Shown here piece after piece: positions 34,511 to 42,694 of a stretch of DNA of 54,556 nucleotides; position 1 is the first letter of the stretch, and every line of letters starts with the position of its first letter. Source of the DNA: Lentisphaeria bacterium UBA1732 (GTDB taxonomy: Bacteria > Verrucomicrobiota > Lentisphaeria > Victivallales > UBA1829); assembly GCA_002315855.1 (NCBI GenBank), contig DCIG01000066.1, positions 1-54,556 of the forward strand, read 5' to 3'. Both the position numbers and the translations under genes were made by a program. Below the pieces are notes generated by a model that was not told the DNA's origin, searched no databases, and saw only the letters and a list, made by a program, of their open reading frames with translations.

Positions 34511-34553
34511 GAGCTGATTTCAAAAGTCCTGCCGAAAGCTTTGAAATCAGCTC
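34511..34553. repeat. 43-bp dispersed palindrome, copy 3
   Basis: GAGCTGATTTCAAA-N15-TTTGAAATCAGCTC, arms identical to copy 1 at 16354-16396 over all 14 bases on both sides and with the same spacer length. Spacer AGTCCTGCCGAAAGC differs from that of copy 1 but resembles copy 2. It lies 67 bases past the gltD stop codon. Confidence 0.8.
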
Positions 34554-34619
34554 GAATGACATACTTGAAATGAATCTGTTTTCATGCGGATTCCGTTTGA
34601 ACCCGTCATCGAAGTAATT

Positions 34620-36008
34620 TTAACTCAAAAAGTCCTTTCTGATTGTTTCAAGTGTTTTTTTCGCATCTGCCATAGCACGGACTACCAAAGATGCACCATT
34701 TGCGCAGTCTCCAACGGCGTAAATATGGCGTTCGGGAGCAGGAATAATTGCAGACCGGGCAGAAAGTTTAAGCCCAAGTTCATCCACAAGCCCCTGAGAA
34801 GGAACACCGGAGAATCCCATGGCAAGTAAAACAGTCTCAGCCTTAATGAATTCCGAACTACCGGGGACAGGCTCCGGCTTGAACGGTTTTCCATCCGGTG
34901 AAAAGCTCCACGCGACACGGTGAATTTCAACCCCGGTCAAATGACCATCTTTTCCCAGAAATTGCTCCGTGGCGATATTCCATTCCCGACTGCATCCTTC
35001 CAAATGGCTGGAACTTGTACGGAGCATCCACGGCCATGCCGGCCATGGAGTTGACGGCGACCTCGTTTCGGGCGGCTGCGGCATAATTTCAATCTGACGC
35101 ACACTTTTCGCGCCCTGCCGGATTGCAGTCCCCGCGCAATCACTTCCCGTGTCTCCTCCGCCAATGACGAGGACATCTTTTCCTGCGACATTGATGTGTC
35201 TGGTGTCAAGCTCCCCACTGATGCAGCGGTTTTGTTCCTGCAGGAAATCCAAAGCGAAGTAAATACCGGAAAGATTGCGTCCGGGTATCTCCAAATTTCT
35301 TGCGACAGGCGTTCCGACAGCCAAGACAATAGCATCAAAATTTCGCATGAGACAGGTTCCGGCAATATCTTTTCCGATTTTTGTATCTGTGGCAAAAGAA
35401 ATACCTTCCTGTTCCATCATTGAAATTCTGCGGTCAATGATTTTTTTATTCAGCTTAAAATCAGGAATGCCATAGCGCAGCAGACCGCCGGGACGATGGT
35501 TCGCCTCAAAAACGACAACGGAAAAACCTGCGCGATTCAAGCCTTCCGCCATGTAAAGGCCGGATGGTCCGCTCCCGATGACGGCAACTTTTTTCCCGTT
35601 CCGCACAGATGGTATTACCGGCTGAACATATCCTGCCTCGAAGGCAGTTTCAATAACCTGTTTTTCACATTGACGAATCATGACAGCCTCACCGTCTATT
35701 CCGCAGCAGCAGGCACCTTCGCATAGTGCGGGACAGATACGTCCGGTAAATTCAGGGAAGAAACTTGTTTGGGAAAGAATATGATAGGCATCCTTCCATT
35801 TTCCAGAGGAAACAGCCGCATTGAAATCCGGGATTTGATTGTTCAGCGGACATCCGGCACCATGACAAAATGGAATCCCGCAATTATGGCATAGACTGAC
35901 CTGTTCCCTGAGTTCTGCTGCAGACAGAACTCTTTCCACTTCCAGGAAATCGTGTTTGCGCTCATCTAATGGACGATAGAGATTGTGAATTCTCTGTGTT
36001 GATGTCAT
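34620..36008 (-). CDS. gltD: Glutamate synthase small subunit
   Basis: Flavoprotein of 462 residues that passes electrons from NADPH to the large subunit. The N-terminal iron-sulfur part shows C-H-N-C-G-I-P-F-C-H and C-P-A-L-C-E-G-A-C-C-C-G; the FAD loop is V-A-V-I-G-S-G-P-S-G-L and the NADPH loop V-L-V-I-G-G-G-D-T-G-S-D; G-D-C-A-N-G-A-S-L-V near the end is typical. The start is ATG at 36008, with AAGGA upstream; an in-frame TTG two codons earlier is less likely. It lies 12 bases after nadE and is the last gene of the gltB-nadE-gltD unit. Nothing suggests loss of function. Confidence 0.95.
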   Translation of the reverse strand: MTSTQRIHNLYRPLDERKHDFLEVERVLSAAELREQVSLCHNCGIPFCHGAGCPLNNQIPDFNAAVSSGKWKDAYHILSQTSFFPEFTGRICPALCEGACCCGIDGEAVMIRQCEKQVIETAFEAGYVQPVIPSVRNGKKVAVIGSGPSGLYMAEGLNRAGFSVVVFEANHRPGGLLRYGIPDFKLNKKIIDRRISMMEQEGISFATDTKIGKDIAGTCLMRNFDAIVLAVGTPVARNLEIPGRNLSGIYFALDFLQEQNRCISGELDTRHINVAGKDVLVIGGGDTGSDCAGTAIRQGAKSVRQIEIMPQPPETRSPSTPWPAWPWMLRTSSSHLEGCSREWNIATEQFLGKDGHLTGVEIHRVAWSFSPDGKPFKPEPVPGSSEFIKAETVLLAMGFSGVPSQGLVDELGLKLSARSAIIPAPERHIYAVGDCANGASLVVRAMADAKKTLETIRKDFLS

Positions 36009-36020
36009 CTTCAAAAATCC

Positions 36021-37916
36021 TTATATTGTTTGTTTCAGTTCAGACAGCCATAAGCCCGGCTCCATATCGGCAGGCATTCGCCAATCTCCTCTGGGGGACA
36101 GGGATAAATCGGATGCCTTCGGTCCGTCAGGCATGGGATTTCGCTTGTATTGCTGTGTAAAAAAGCGTTTCAGAAAGATTGACAGCGTCCTGCGGCATTC
36201 CTCTTGGGGAAAACGATTTTTGAACGCAATATCCGCAAGATGTAGAATTTGTTCTGGTTTTTCACCATAGCGAAGGAAATACCACAGGAAAAAATCATGC
36301 AATTCATAGCTTCCGATTTGCTCTTCGGTCGATGGTGCATCGGGGATCAGTTCAGGTGAAAATGGCTGACCTGAAATTTTCAGTAAAATTTCACGAAGTT
36401 TTTTGTCTGCGGTATCAGCCAGATATTCCACAATCGTTTTCACCAGAGTTTTCGGCAAAGAGGCATTCACATTGTACATTGACATCTGGTCTCCGTTATA
36501 GGTACACCAGCCCAATGCGATTTCAGATAAATCACCAGTTCCAATCACAATGCCATGAATGCTGTTGGCAGTATCCATGAGTATTTTGGTACGCTCACGT
36601 GCCTGAGCATTTTCCATCGTTGTGTCAGGAAGACCGCTGTGTCCTATGGATTCCAAATGAATTTTGACCTCGCTGCTGATGGGAATACACCTTTGTGTCG
36701 TTCCGATTATTTCCATCAGTGAATTTGCCGCATTTTGGGAGATGCTTCCGGTTCCCAATCCAGGCATCGAAACTCCGACAATGGATTTTCTGGGAATTTT
36801 CATCCGGTCTGCACAACGTGCGCAAATCAGGAGAGTAAGTGCGGAATCCAGTCCGCCGGACACACCGATTACCATGGTCTGCGAGCGGCTGTATTCCATT
36901 CTTCGTTCCAGACCGGCGGCAAGGATTTCCACTGTTTCGCGGCAATATTCCCCACATTCGTATTTCCCCTCAGGAAAAAACGGATGCGGATTGAGCGGAT
37001 AGAATTCAGGATTCTCGATATTTTTCACATTGTCCATGGGAATACGGCGAAAAGCCCTGATTCCACGGGAAGAAAGGAAGGAGGAATTTTTCTTGCGCAA
37101 ATGCTGAAGCCATAGCGGTTTGAAGTCGGAATAGATGATCTGGCTTTCTTTTTGGAATCGCCTGCTTTCTGCGACGATTTCCCCATTGACGGCGGCAATC
37201 GCCTGTCCATCGAAAACAAGGTCAGAAGTCGATTCTCCAATCCCCGCTCCCGTATAAAGATAAGCCGCATTCAGTTTTGACGATGTGTTTTTTACAAGCT
37301 CTTTCCGGTATTTTGCCTTGCCGGCAACGGCATTGCTCGCGGAGAGATTAATAAGCAATTCCGCTCCCGCCAGTGCCATATCACCGGAAGGCGGACGGAC
37401 AGCCCATAAATCTTCGCAGATTTCAATCCCAAAACAGAAGGCTTTGTCCAAATCAAAAAGCAGATCATCCCCGATCTGAACAGATTCCCCCATGATGGAA
37501 AGAGCAGTTTCCGTCAGCTCATGTGCCGGAGAAAACTGCCGTTTTTCATAAAAAACACCACTGTCTGGCAAATATTCTTTTACTGCAAAACCACGAATTC
37601 TGCCGTTTTGAAGGACTGCCGCAGTATTGAACAATGCGTGTCTGATTCTGCATGGGACACCGCAAATCATGACCGTTGAATGAACCTTCCCGGCGATTTT
37701 CAGCAAAGCCTTCATTGCGGCATCCAACAGAATCTCCTGTTCAAACAGGTCTCCGCACGAATATCCCGTAATGGATAATTCGGGAACGACGAACACGGAA
37801 GCATTCCTGCTTTCCGCCTCCTGATACAGACGCAGAATCTCCTGTGCATTCCATTCAGGATCACCGATGCGGAGTTCCGGCACACCTGCTGCAATGCGGA
37901 AAAAACCATCCATCAT
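36021..37916 (-). CDS. nadE: Glutamine-dependent NAD+ synthetase
   Basis: Enzyme of 631 residues. An N-terminal nitrilase-type glutaminase (about 1-270) shows the triad Glu46 (VVPELSITGY), Lys113 (AVKEYLPDSG) and Cys167 (IEICEDLW). The C-terminal synthetase holds the P-loop V-I-G-V-S-G-G-L-D-S-A and the G-T-G-D-L-S-E-I-A-L-G-W block. It converts nicotinic acid adenine dinucleotide to NAD+ using glutamine nitrogen. Its ATG overlaps the gltB stop (ATGA), so it is translated in step with gltB. Its place inside a glutamate synthase operon is unusual and couples NAD supply to nitrogen state (inference). Confidence 0.95.
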   Translation of the reverse strand: MMDGFFRIAAGVPELRIGDPEWNAQEILRLYQEAESRNASVFVVPELSITGYSCGDLFEQEILLDAAMKALLKIAGKVHSTVMICGVPCRIRHALFNTAAVLQNGRIRGFAVKEYLPDSGVFYEKRQFSPAHELTETALSIMGESVQIGDDLLFDLDKAFCFGIEICEDLWAVRPPSGDMALAGAELLINLSASNAVAGKAKYRKELVKNTSSKLNAAYLYTGAGIGESTSDLVFDGQAIAAVNGEIVAESRRFQKESQIIYSDFKPLWLQHLRKKNSSFLSSRGIRAFRRIPMDNVKNIENPEFYPLNPHPFFPEGKYECGEYCRETVEILAAGLERRMEYSRSQTMVIGVSGGLDSALTLLICARCADRMKIPRKSIVGVSMPGLGTGSISQNAANSLMEIIGTTQRCIPISSEVKIHLESIGHSGLPDTTMENAQARERTKILMDTANSIHGIVIGTGDLSEIALGWCTYNGDQMSMYNVNASLPKTLVKTIVEYLADTADKKLREILLKISGQPFSPELIPDAPSTEEQIGSYELHDFFLWYFLRYGEKPEQILHLADIAFKNRFPQEECRRTLSIFLKRFFTQQYKRNPMPDGPKASDLSLSPRGDWRMPADMEPGLWLSELKQTI

Positions 37917-40900
37917 TGATTCCTTTCCCGAGCGTGGCGAAGTGCGTTTTTATACTCCACAGGGAAAACCAGCACAAATTTGGCACGATGCAAATCCCAG
38001 TTTGTTAATATCTCCGCCGCTTTTCTGCTTCCTGTTTCAGAAAAATGCTCCTGAATCAGAGTTTTCAGTTCATTTTCTTTGTCGGTTCCCGGTTCAATGC
38101 TTTCCAAATCTACATCATTCAGATTGCAGGACAGGTCAAAAAGGCCTTTTTCATCATAAATATACGCAAGTCCACCGGTCATTCCCGCGGCGAAATTCAC
38201 CCCAACGTGTCCCAGAATGACGACTCTGCCTCCGGTCATGTATTCGCAGCCGTGATCCCCGATACCTTCCGCAACCAAAGTCATTCCGCTGTTGCGAATC
38301 GCGAAACGTTCTCCGGCAATGCCGCTGATGAAAATTTTCCCGGAGGTTCCTCCGTAGCCAATTACGTTTCCTGCAATTACATTGTTTTCCGCAGAGTAGA
38401 GTGCTTTCTCCGGCGGGCAAATGATAATTTTTCCTCCGGAAAGTCCTTTCCCGACAAAGTCGTTGGCTTCGCCTGCGAGTTTCAGTGTAACTCCATGTTC
38501 AAGGAATGCTCCGAAACTTTGTCCGGCAACCCCGTGTAAATGAATCTGTATCGTATCATCGGGAAGTCCCGCCTCGCCGAATTTATCGATGAGGATTCCG
38601 GAAAGTTCCGTACCGGCAGTCCTGTCTGCATTTGTGATTTCCGCATGGATGGTCTCCGGCTTTCCATCCAGTTTCAAATACGGAAGCAGCTTTTTACGGT
38701 CATAATTGTGAAGTTCCTCTTTTTGTCTGTTTGCGTCGAAACACTTCTGCGGACCGTCAGCCGTCTTGAATACATCACTGAAATCCAGATGTTCTGACTT
38801 GAAGAAATCGATCGCGTGATTCATTTCCAGCAGATCACTGCGACCGCAGGCCTCCGTCAGAGAATGCAATCCCAGCTGAGCAAGATATTCCCGGACTTCC
38901 TGCGCGATAAAATGCAGGAAATGAATGATATATTCCGGCTTTCCTTTGAAGTTTTTCCTGAGTTCAGGATTCTGCGTGGCGACTCCCATGGGACAAGTAT
39001 TGCTGTGGCACTGGCGCATCATCACACAGCCGAGACAGACCAGAATCGTTGTTGCGAAACCGAATTCTTCAGCCCCCAGCAAGGCACCGATGACCACATC
39101 TCTTCCGGTTTTCAGCTGCCCGTCGACCTGAACTTTCAAGTTCCCGCGCAAGCCGTTCAATACCAGCGTCTGCTGTGTTTCGGCAAGCCCCAGTTCCCAT
39201 GGCATTCCTGCATATTTGATGCTGGTCAGAGGTGAAGCCCCTGTTCCTCCGTCATGTCCGGAAATCAGGACCACGTCTGCTTTTGCCTTTGCCACGCCCG
39301 CGGCTACCGTGCCGACCCCCGGTTCAGAAACCAGTTTGACGGAAATTCGGGCCTTGGGATTTGCATTACGAAGATCATAAATCAGCTGAGCGAGGTCCTC
39401 AATGGAATAGATGTCATGGTGCGGTGGGGGCGAGATCAGTGTTACGCCGGGCATGGCATGACGGATTTTCGCCACAAAATCATTGACTTTATGTCCCGGA
39501 AGCTGTCCACCTTCGCCGGGTTTTGCCCCCTGTGCCATTTTTATCTGAATGTCCCTGGCGTGACGCAGATAATTGATGGTAACGCCGAAACGACCGCTGG
39601 CAACCTGTTTGATGGCACTGTTGAACTCCGTAGAGAAACGTTCTGCATTTTCGCCGCCTTCGCCGCAGTTGCTCATTCCGCCGCAGCGGTTCATGGCTTC
39701 CGCAATCGTGGTATGTGCCTCAGGGCTTAAACTGCCTAAACTCATCGCTCCCGAAACAAAATGTTTCAGGATGCTTTCCACACTCTCCACATCTTCGATG
39801 GGAATGCTTTGAGTTTCCTTGAACCGGAAAAGCCCGCGCAAGGTACACAAGTGATGAGCCTGATCATCAATCAGTCTGCTGTATTCCTTGAATTTATTGA
39901 AATCTCCCTGCTGAACAGCCTGCCGGAATGCCGCAAGGGACTGCGGAGTCCACAAATGTGCCTCTCCGTCCTTCCTGTATTTATACTGACCTCCGGCAAG
40001 AAGAACGGGAAGCCGCACAGCTTGTGCACGGTGGACAGATTCTTCCGCAATTTCAGACAGACCGATTCCGCCGATTCTGGAGATGGTGCCGGGAAAATAT
40101 TCATCAATCAATTCGCGGTTCAATCCAATGGCTTCAAAGGCTTGTGCCGAACGGTAGCTGCGCAGAGTGGAAATGCCCAGTTTTGACATGATTTTCAACA
40201 ATCCTTTATCCACCGCATTGATATAATTTCCCGCAGCACTGACGGTATCCGTCTTTACAATTTCATCAAGGGAAAGCGCCGTAACGGTTTCCAATGCAAG
40301 ATACGGATTGATGGCGGTAGCCCCGAATCCAAGAAGCAGGGCAAAGTGCATCACTTCGCGGACTTCACCCGATTGAATGATGATTCCACTTTCAGGACGC
40401 AGTTCCGCTTCAATCAGGGCGTGATTGACGACCGAACAGGCCAGCAGACTTGGGATTGCCGCCATACCGGGAGCCAGCTCCTTATCGGTAAGAATCAGAA
40501 TGCGCTGTCCGTTTCGGACTCCGTCCACTGCGGCTTGTTCCAGTTTTTTCAGAGCGCTTTTCAAAGCGTCTTTTCCACCCGCAGCTTCAAAACCGCAGTT
40601 GAGCGTCAGCGAACGAAATCCATGCGCCTCAAAATCCTTCAAATGAAGCAGTTCGTCATCCGTTAGGACAGGCCGGCGCAATTTGATGAGACGGGCATGT
40701 TCCGGCGTTTCTTCCAATATATTGCCTTTGTTGCCGATGTAGGTCATCAGACTCATCACCAGTTCTTCCCGAATCGGGTCAATGGGCGGATTGGTTACCT
40801 GCGCAAACATTTGTTTGAAATAGGCAAAAAGCAGTTGCGGTTTTTCGGAAAGAACTGCTAATGCCGCATCATTGCCCATGGAGCCCACAGGCTCTTTTCC

Positions 40901-42322
40901 CTGTTCCGCCATGGGCCGCAGAATCATGTCGATATCTTCGCGGGTATAACCGAAAAATTGCTGTCGGGCGGAAAGTGCGTGTTTCGTTTCGGACGCAGTT
41001 ATATCGGTGAAAAGGCCATGCACGGAAAGACGATTTTCCTCCACCCAGCGACGGTACGGCTTGTTGCGCGCGAGACGGGTTTTGATTTCAGAATCCATTA
41101 TCAAACGCTTATGCGGCATATCCAGTAAAATGATTTCGCCTGGTTTCAGACGCCCTTTATACTCCACCTCTTCAGGAGCAATATCCAGCACTCCTGTCTC
41201 GCTTGCCAGCACAAACAACCCGTTTTTGCATTTTGTATAGCGTGCAGGGCGAAGTCCGTTTCTGTCCAGAATCGCTCCCAAATTTACCCCGTCTGTAAAA
41301 GCAACGGCGGCAGGGCCGTCCCATGGTTCCATCAGTGCCGAATGGTACTCGAAGAAACTGCGGACATCGCGTCCCATATAGTATTTCGCGCCCCATGCCT
41401 GAGGAATCAGCATCAGCATTGCATGTTCAATCGGCCGCCCTGCGGCAACCAGAAGTTCCAGGATATTGTCCAGACAGGCGGAATCGCTCTGACCGGGGTC
41501 AATCAGGGGGATCATTTTTTTGAGATCATCGCCGAACAGCGGACTTTGAAGCAGTTTCTCTCTTGCTTTCAGAGCATTCAGATTCCCTCGCAGCGTATTG
41601 ATTTCACCATTGTGTGCAAGCAGGCGGAAAGGATGCGCCAGATGCCATGACGGGAACGTATTTGTGCTGTATCGCTGATGAACAATCGCGAACCTTGAGC
41701 AAAATGCCGGATTGGAAAGGTCCGGATAAAATTGTTTAATTTGGGTTGCAAGCAGAAGCCCCTTGTATACAATCGTTCGGGAAGACATACTGCAAATGTA
41801 CAAATCAAGATGTTCTTTTTCAATCAGCCGCCGCATAACAAAAAGTTTGCGTTCAAAAACCATTTGATCTGCGAAGTTTGTCCCATCAATAAACAGCTGA
41901 CGGATCAGAGGCATATTGCTGCGGGCGGTTTTCCCGATTGCAGCGTGATTCACGGGAACATCCCGCCAGCCGATGATTTGTCCTCCTTCTCTCATAATGA
42001 TTTCTTCCATCTTTTTTTCTGCGCCAATCCCGCCGAAAATCATTGTTGCGGCATATTTATGCTGTTCAGGAAGAGAAAAAGAACACTGTTCGCGAAAGAA
42101 ACAATCAGGAATTGTAAAAAGCAATCCGGCACCGTCTCCTGTTTCAGGATCACTGCCCGAAGCACCGCGGTGCATGAGCCGCGACAAGATTATGATTCCT
42201 TTTTCCACAATATCGTGAGAAGGATAATCATTGAGATTGGCAACGAGGCCAACTCCGCACGCATCATGCTCCAGTTCAGGATGATAAAGAGCATTTGCAC
42301 TCTGATGGTAAATTTGCTGCAT
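37913..42322 (-). CDS. gltB: Glutamate synthase large subunit
   Basis: Enzyme of 1469 residues that makes two glutamates from glutamine and 2-oxoglutarate. A 21-residue propeptide precedes the Ntn nucleophile Cys22 (H-D-A-C-G-V-G). The glutaminase part has the typical Q-R-Y-S-T-N-T-F-P-S-W block; the synthase part shows G-A-M-S-L-G-S-L-S-P-E-A-H and the FMN site; the 3Fe-4S cysteines are in C-L-G-C-V-M-M-R-Q-C-H-S-N-T-C-P-M-G-V. The C-terminal beta helix (G-x-x-G-G-x repeats) is complete. AAAGG precedes the ATG. Leader of about 170 bases from a sigma-54 promoter. It heads the gltB-nadE-gltD operon. Confidence 0.97.
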   Translation of the reverse strand: MQQIYHQSANALYHPELEHDACGVGLVANLNDYPSHDIVEKGIIILSRLMHRGASGSDPETGDGAGLLFTIPDCFFREQCSFSLPEQHKYAATMIFGGIGAEKKMEEIIMREGGQIIGWRDVPVNHAAIGKTARSNMPLIRQLFIDGTNFADQMVFERKLFVMRRLIEKEHLDLYICSMSSRTIVYKGLLLATQIKQFYPDLSNPAFCSRFAIVHQRYSTNTFPSWHLAHPFRLLAHNGEINTLRGNLNALKAREKLLQSPLFGDDLKKMIPLIDPGQSDSACLDNILELLVAAGRPIEHAMLMLIPQAWGAKYYMGRDVRSFFEYHSALMEPWDGPAAVAFTDGVNLGAILDRNGLRPARYTKCKNGLFVLASETGVLDIAPEEVEYKGRLKPGEIILLDMPHKRLIMDSEIKTRLARNKPYRRWVEENRLSVHGLFTDITASETKHALSARQQFFGYTREDIDMILRPMAEQGKEPVGSMGNDAALAVLSEKPQLLFAYFKQMFAQVTNPPIDPIREELVMSLMTYIGNKGNILEETPEHARLIKLRRPVLTDDELLHLKDFEAHGFRSLTLNCGFEAAGGKDALKSALKKLEQAAVDGVRNGQRILILTDKELAPGMAAIPSLLACSVVNHALIEAELRPESGIIIQSGEVREVMHFALLLGFGATAINPYLALETVTALSLDEIVKTDTVSAAGNYINAVDKGLLKIMSKLGISTLRSYRSAQAFEAIGLNRELIDEYFPGTISRIGGIGLSEIAEESVHRAQAVRLPVLLAGGQYKYRKDGEAHLWTPQSLAAFRQAVQQGDFNKFKEYSRLIDDQAHHLCTLRGLFRFKETQSIPIEDVESVESILKHFVSGAMSLGSLSPEAHTTIAEAMNRCGGMSNCGEGGENAERFSTEFNSAIKQVASGRFGVTINYLRHARDIQIKMAQGAKPGEGGQLPGHKVNDFVAKIRHAMPGVTLISPPPHHDIYSIEDLAQLIYDLRNANPKARISVKLVSEPGVGTVAAGVAKAKADVVLISGHDGGTGASPLTSIKYAGMPWELGLAETQQTLVLNGLRGNLKVQVDGQLKTGRDVVIGALLGAEEFGFATTILVCLGCVMMRQCHSNTCPMGVATQNPELRKNFKGKPEYIIHFLHFIAQEVREYLAQLGLHSLTEACGRSDLLEMNHAIDFFKSEHLDFSDVFKTADGPQKCFDANRQKEELHNYDRKKLLPYLKLDGKPETIHAEITNADRTAGTELSGILIDKFGEAGLPDDTIQIHLHGVAGQSFGAFLEHGVTLKLAGEANDFVGKGLSGGKIIICPPEKALYSAENNVIAGNVIGYGGTSGKIFISGIAGERFAIRNSGMTLVAEGIGDHGCEYMTGGRVVILGHVGVNFAAGMTGGLAYIYDEKGLFDLSCNLNDVDLESIEPGTDKENELKTLIQEHFSETGSRKAAEILTNWDLHRAKFVLVFPVEYKNALRHARERNQ

Positions 42323-42363
42323 AGTCGTAAACCTTTCATCGGTTGAAAATTTCGTATCCTATG

Positions 42364-42490
42364 GAGTTGATTTCAACAGTCATTGTCGGGAAATTTTGGA
42401 AAGATTCTTCGCGCAGTCGTCGAAAAAGCTCACAGGGCAAATGCCGAAGACTTTTCCCAAGCTTCCGACAAAGGACTTTTGAAATCAGCT
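42364..42490. repeat. Inverted-repeat element in the gltB leader (dispersed palindrome family, diverged)
   Basis: Left arm GAGTTGATTTCAACAGTC (42364-42381) and right arm GACTTTTGAAATCAGCT (42474-42490) are inverted with few mismatches. The right end shares GGACTTTTGAAATCAGCT with the copy at 34511, read on the opposite strand, and the word TCTTCGGCATTTG inside (42438-42450, minus) recurs beside the 28958 copy. The element fills most of the gltB leader. Confidence 0.55.
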
Positions 42491-42501
42491 TTATGACAAC
42501 A

Positions 42502-42517
42502 AGCAATTCTCATGCCA
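42502..42517 (-). promoter_or_regulatory. Sigma-54 promoter of gltB-nadE-gltD
   Basis: Leftward TGGCATG-AGAA-TTGCT, with the GG and GC pairs at the strict sigma-54 spacing and one change from consensus TGGCACG-N4-TTGCA/T. The predicted start is at about 42491. Confidence 0.85.
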
Positions 42518-42546
42518 AATCAAAATGCAGGAAAATCAGGGGATTG

Positions 42547-42565
42547 TTTTACATATCCTGTAAAA
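42547..42565. promoter_or_regulatory. Enhancer candidate A between gltB and glnN
   Basis: TTTTACA-TATCC-TGTAAAA, perfect 7-bp arms, centre 42556. It lies at about -65 from the gltB start and -97 from the glnN start. It shares the core TTTACA-N5-TGTAAA with site B, 31 bases away, near three helical turns. Likely bound by the NifA-like activator (inference). Confidence 0.65.
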
Positions 42566-42578
42566 TTGAAATCTCATA

Positions 42579-42595
42579 TTTACACCGAATGTAAA
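42579..42595. promoter_or_regulatory. Enhancer candidate B between gltB and glnN
   Basis: TTTACA-CCGAA-TGTAAA, perfect 6-bp arms, centre 42587, the same core as site A. Position is about -66 from the glnN start and -96 from the gltB start. A further half site TTTTACA lies at 42662-42668, just past the glnN start. Confidence 0.65.
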
Positions 42596-42626
42596 CCATG
42601 TTGCCTTTTATGAGGCGAAACGAAAT

Positions 42627-42642
42627 TGGCACGCAAATTGCT
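42627..42642 (+). promoter_or_regulatory. Sigma-54 promoter of glnN-purF-carA-pyrG-carB
   Basis: TGGCACG-CAAA-TTGCT, a full match to the -24/-12 consensus TGGCACG-N4-TTGCA/T. Predicted start at about 42653, 42 bases before the glnN ATG. Confidence 0.92.
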
Positions 42643-42694
42643 TTATAAGCGTAAATCAACCTTTTACACTTCCAACAAAACAGGAGATTTGGAA

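Larger units (their letters stand above)
34333..34619. other. Region between gltD and the NifA-like gene
   Basis: About 290 bases with no gene. From right to left it holds a 43-bp palindrome, a weak sigma-70-type promoter, and a strong leader hairpin. No clear terminator follows gltD, so read-through from gltD into the activator gene is possible. Confidence 0.6.

Noticed and set aside
37981..37996. TGGCACG near the end of gltB as a sigma-54 promoter
   Set aside because: The -24 half is present, but the following bases do not give TTGC at the fixed spacing, and no gene on the plus strand follows.
42547..42595. NtrC, NifA or GlnR/TnrA binding sites between gltB and glnN
   Set aside because: The palindromes do not fit NtrC (TGCAC-type), NifA (TGT-N10-ACA) or GlnR/TnrA (TGTNA-N7-TNACA) spacing. 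They are kept as sites of unknown type.
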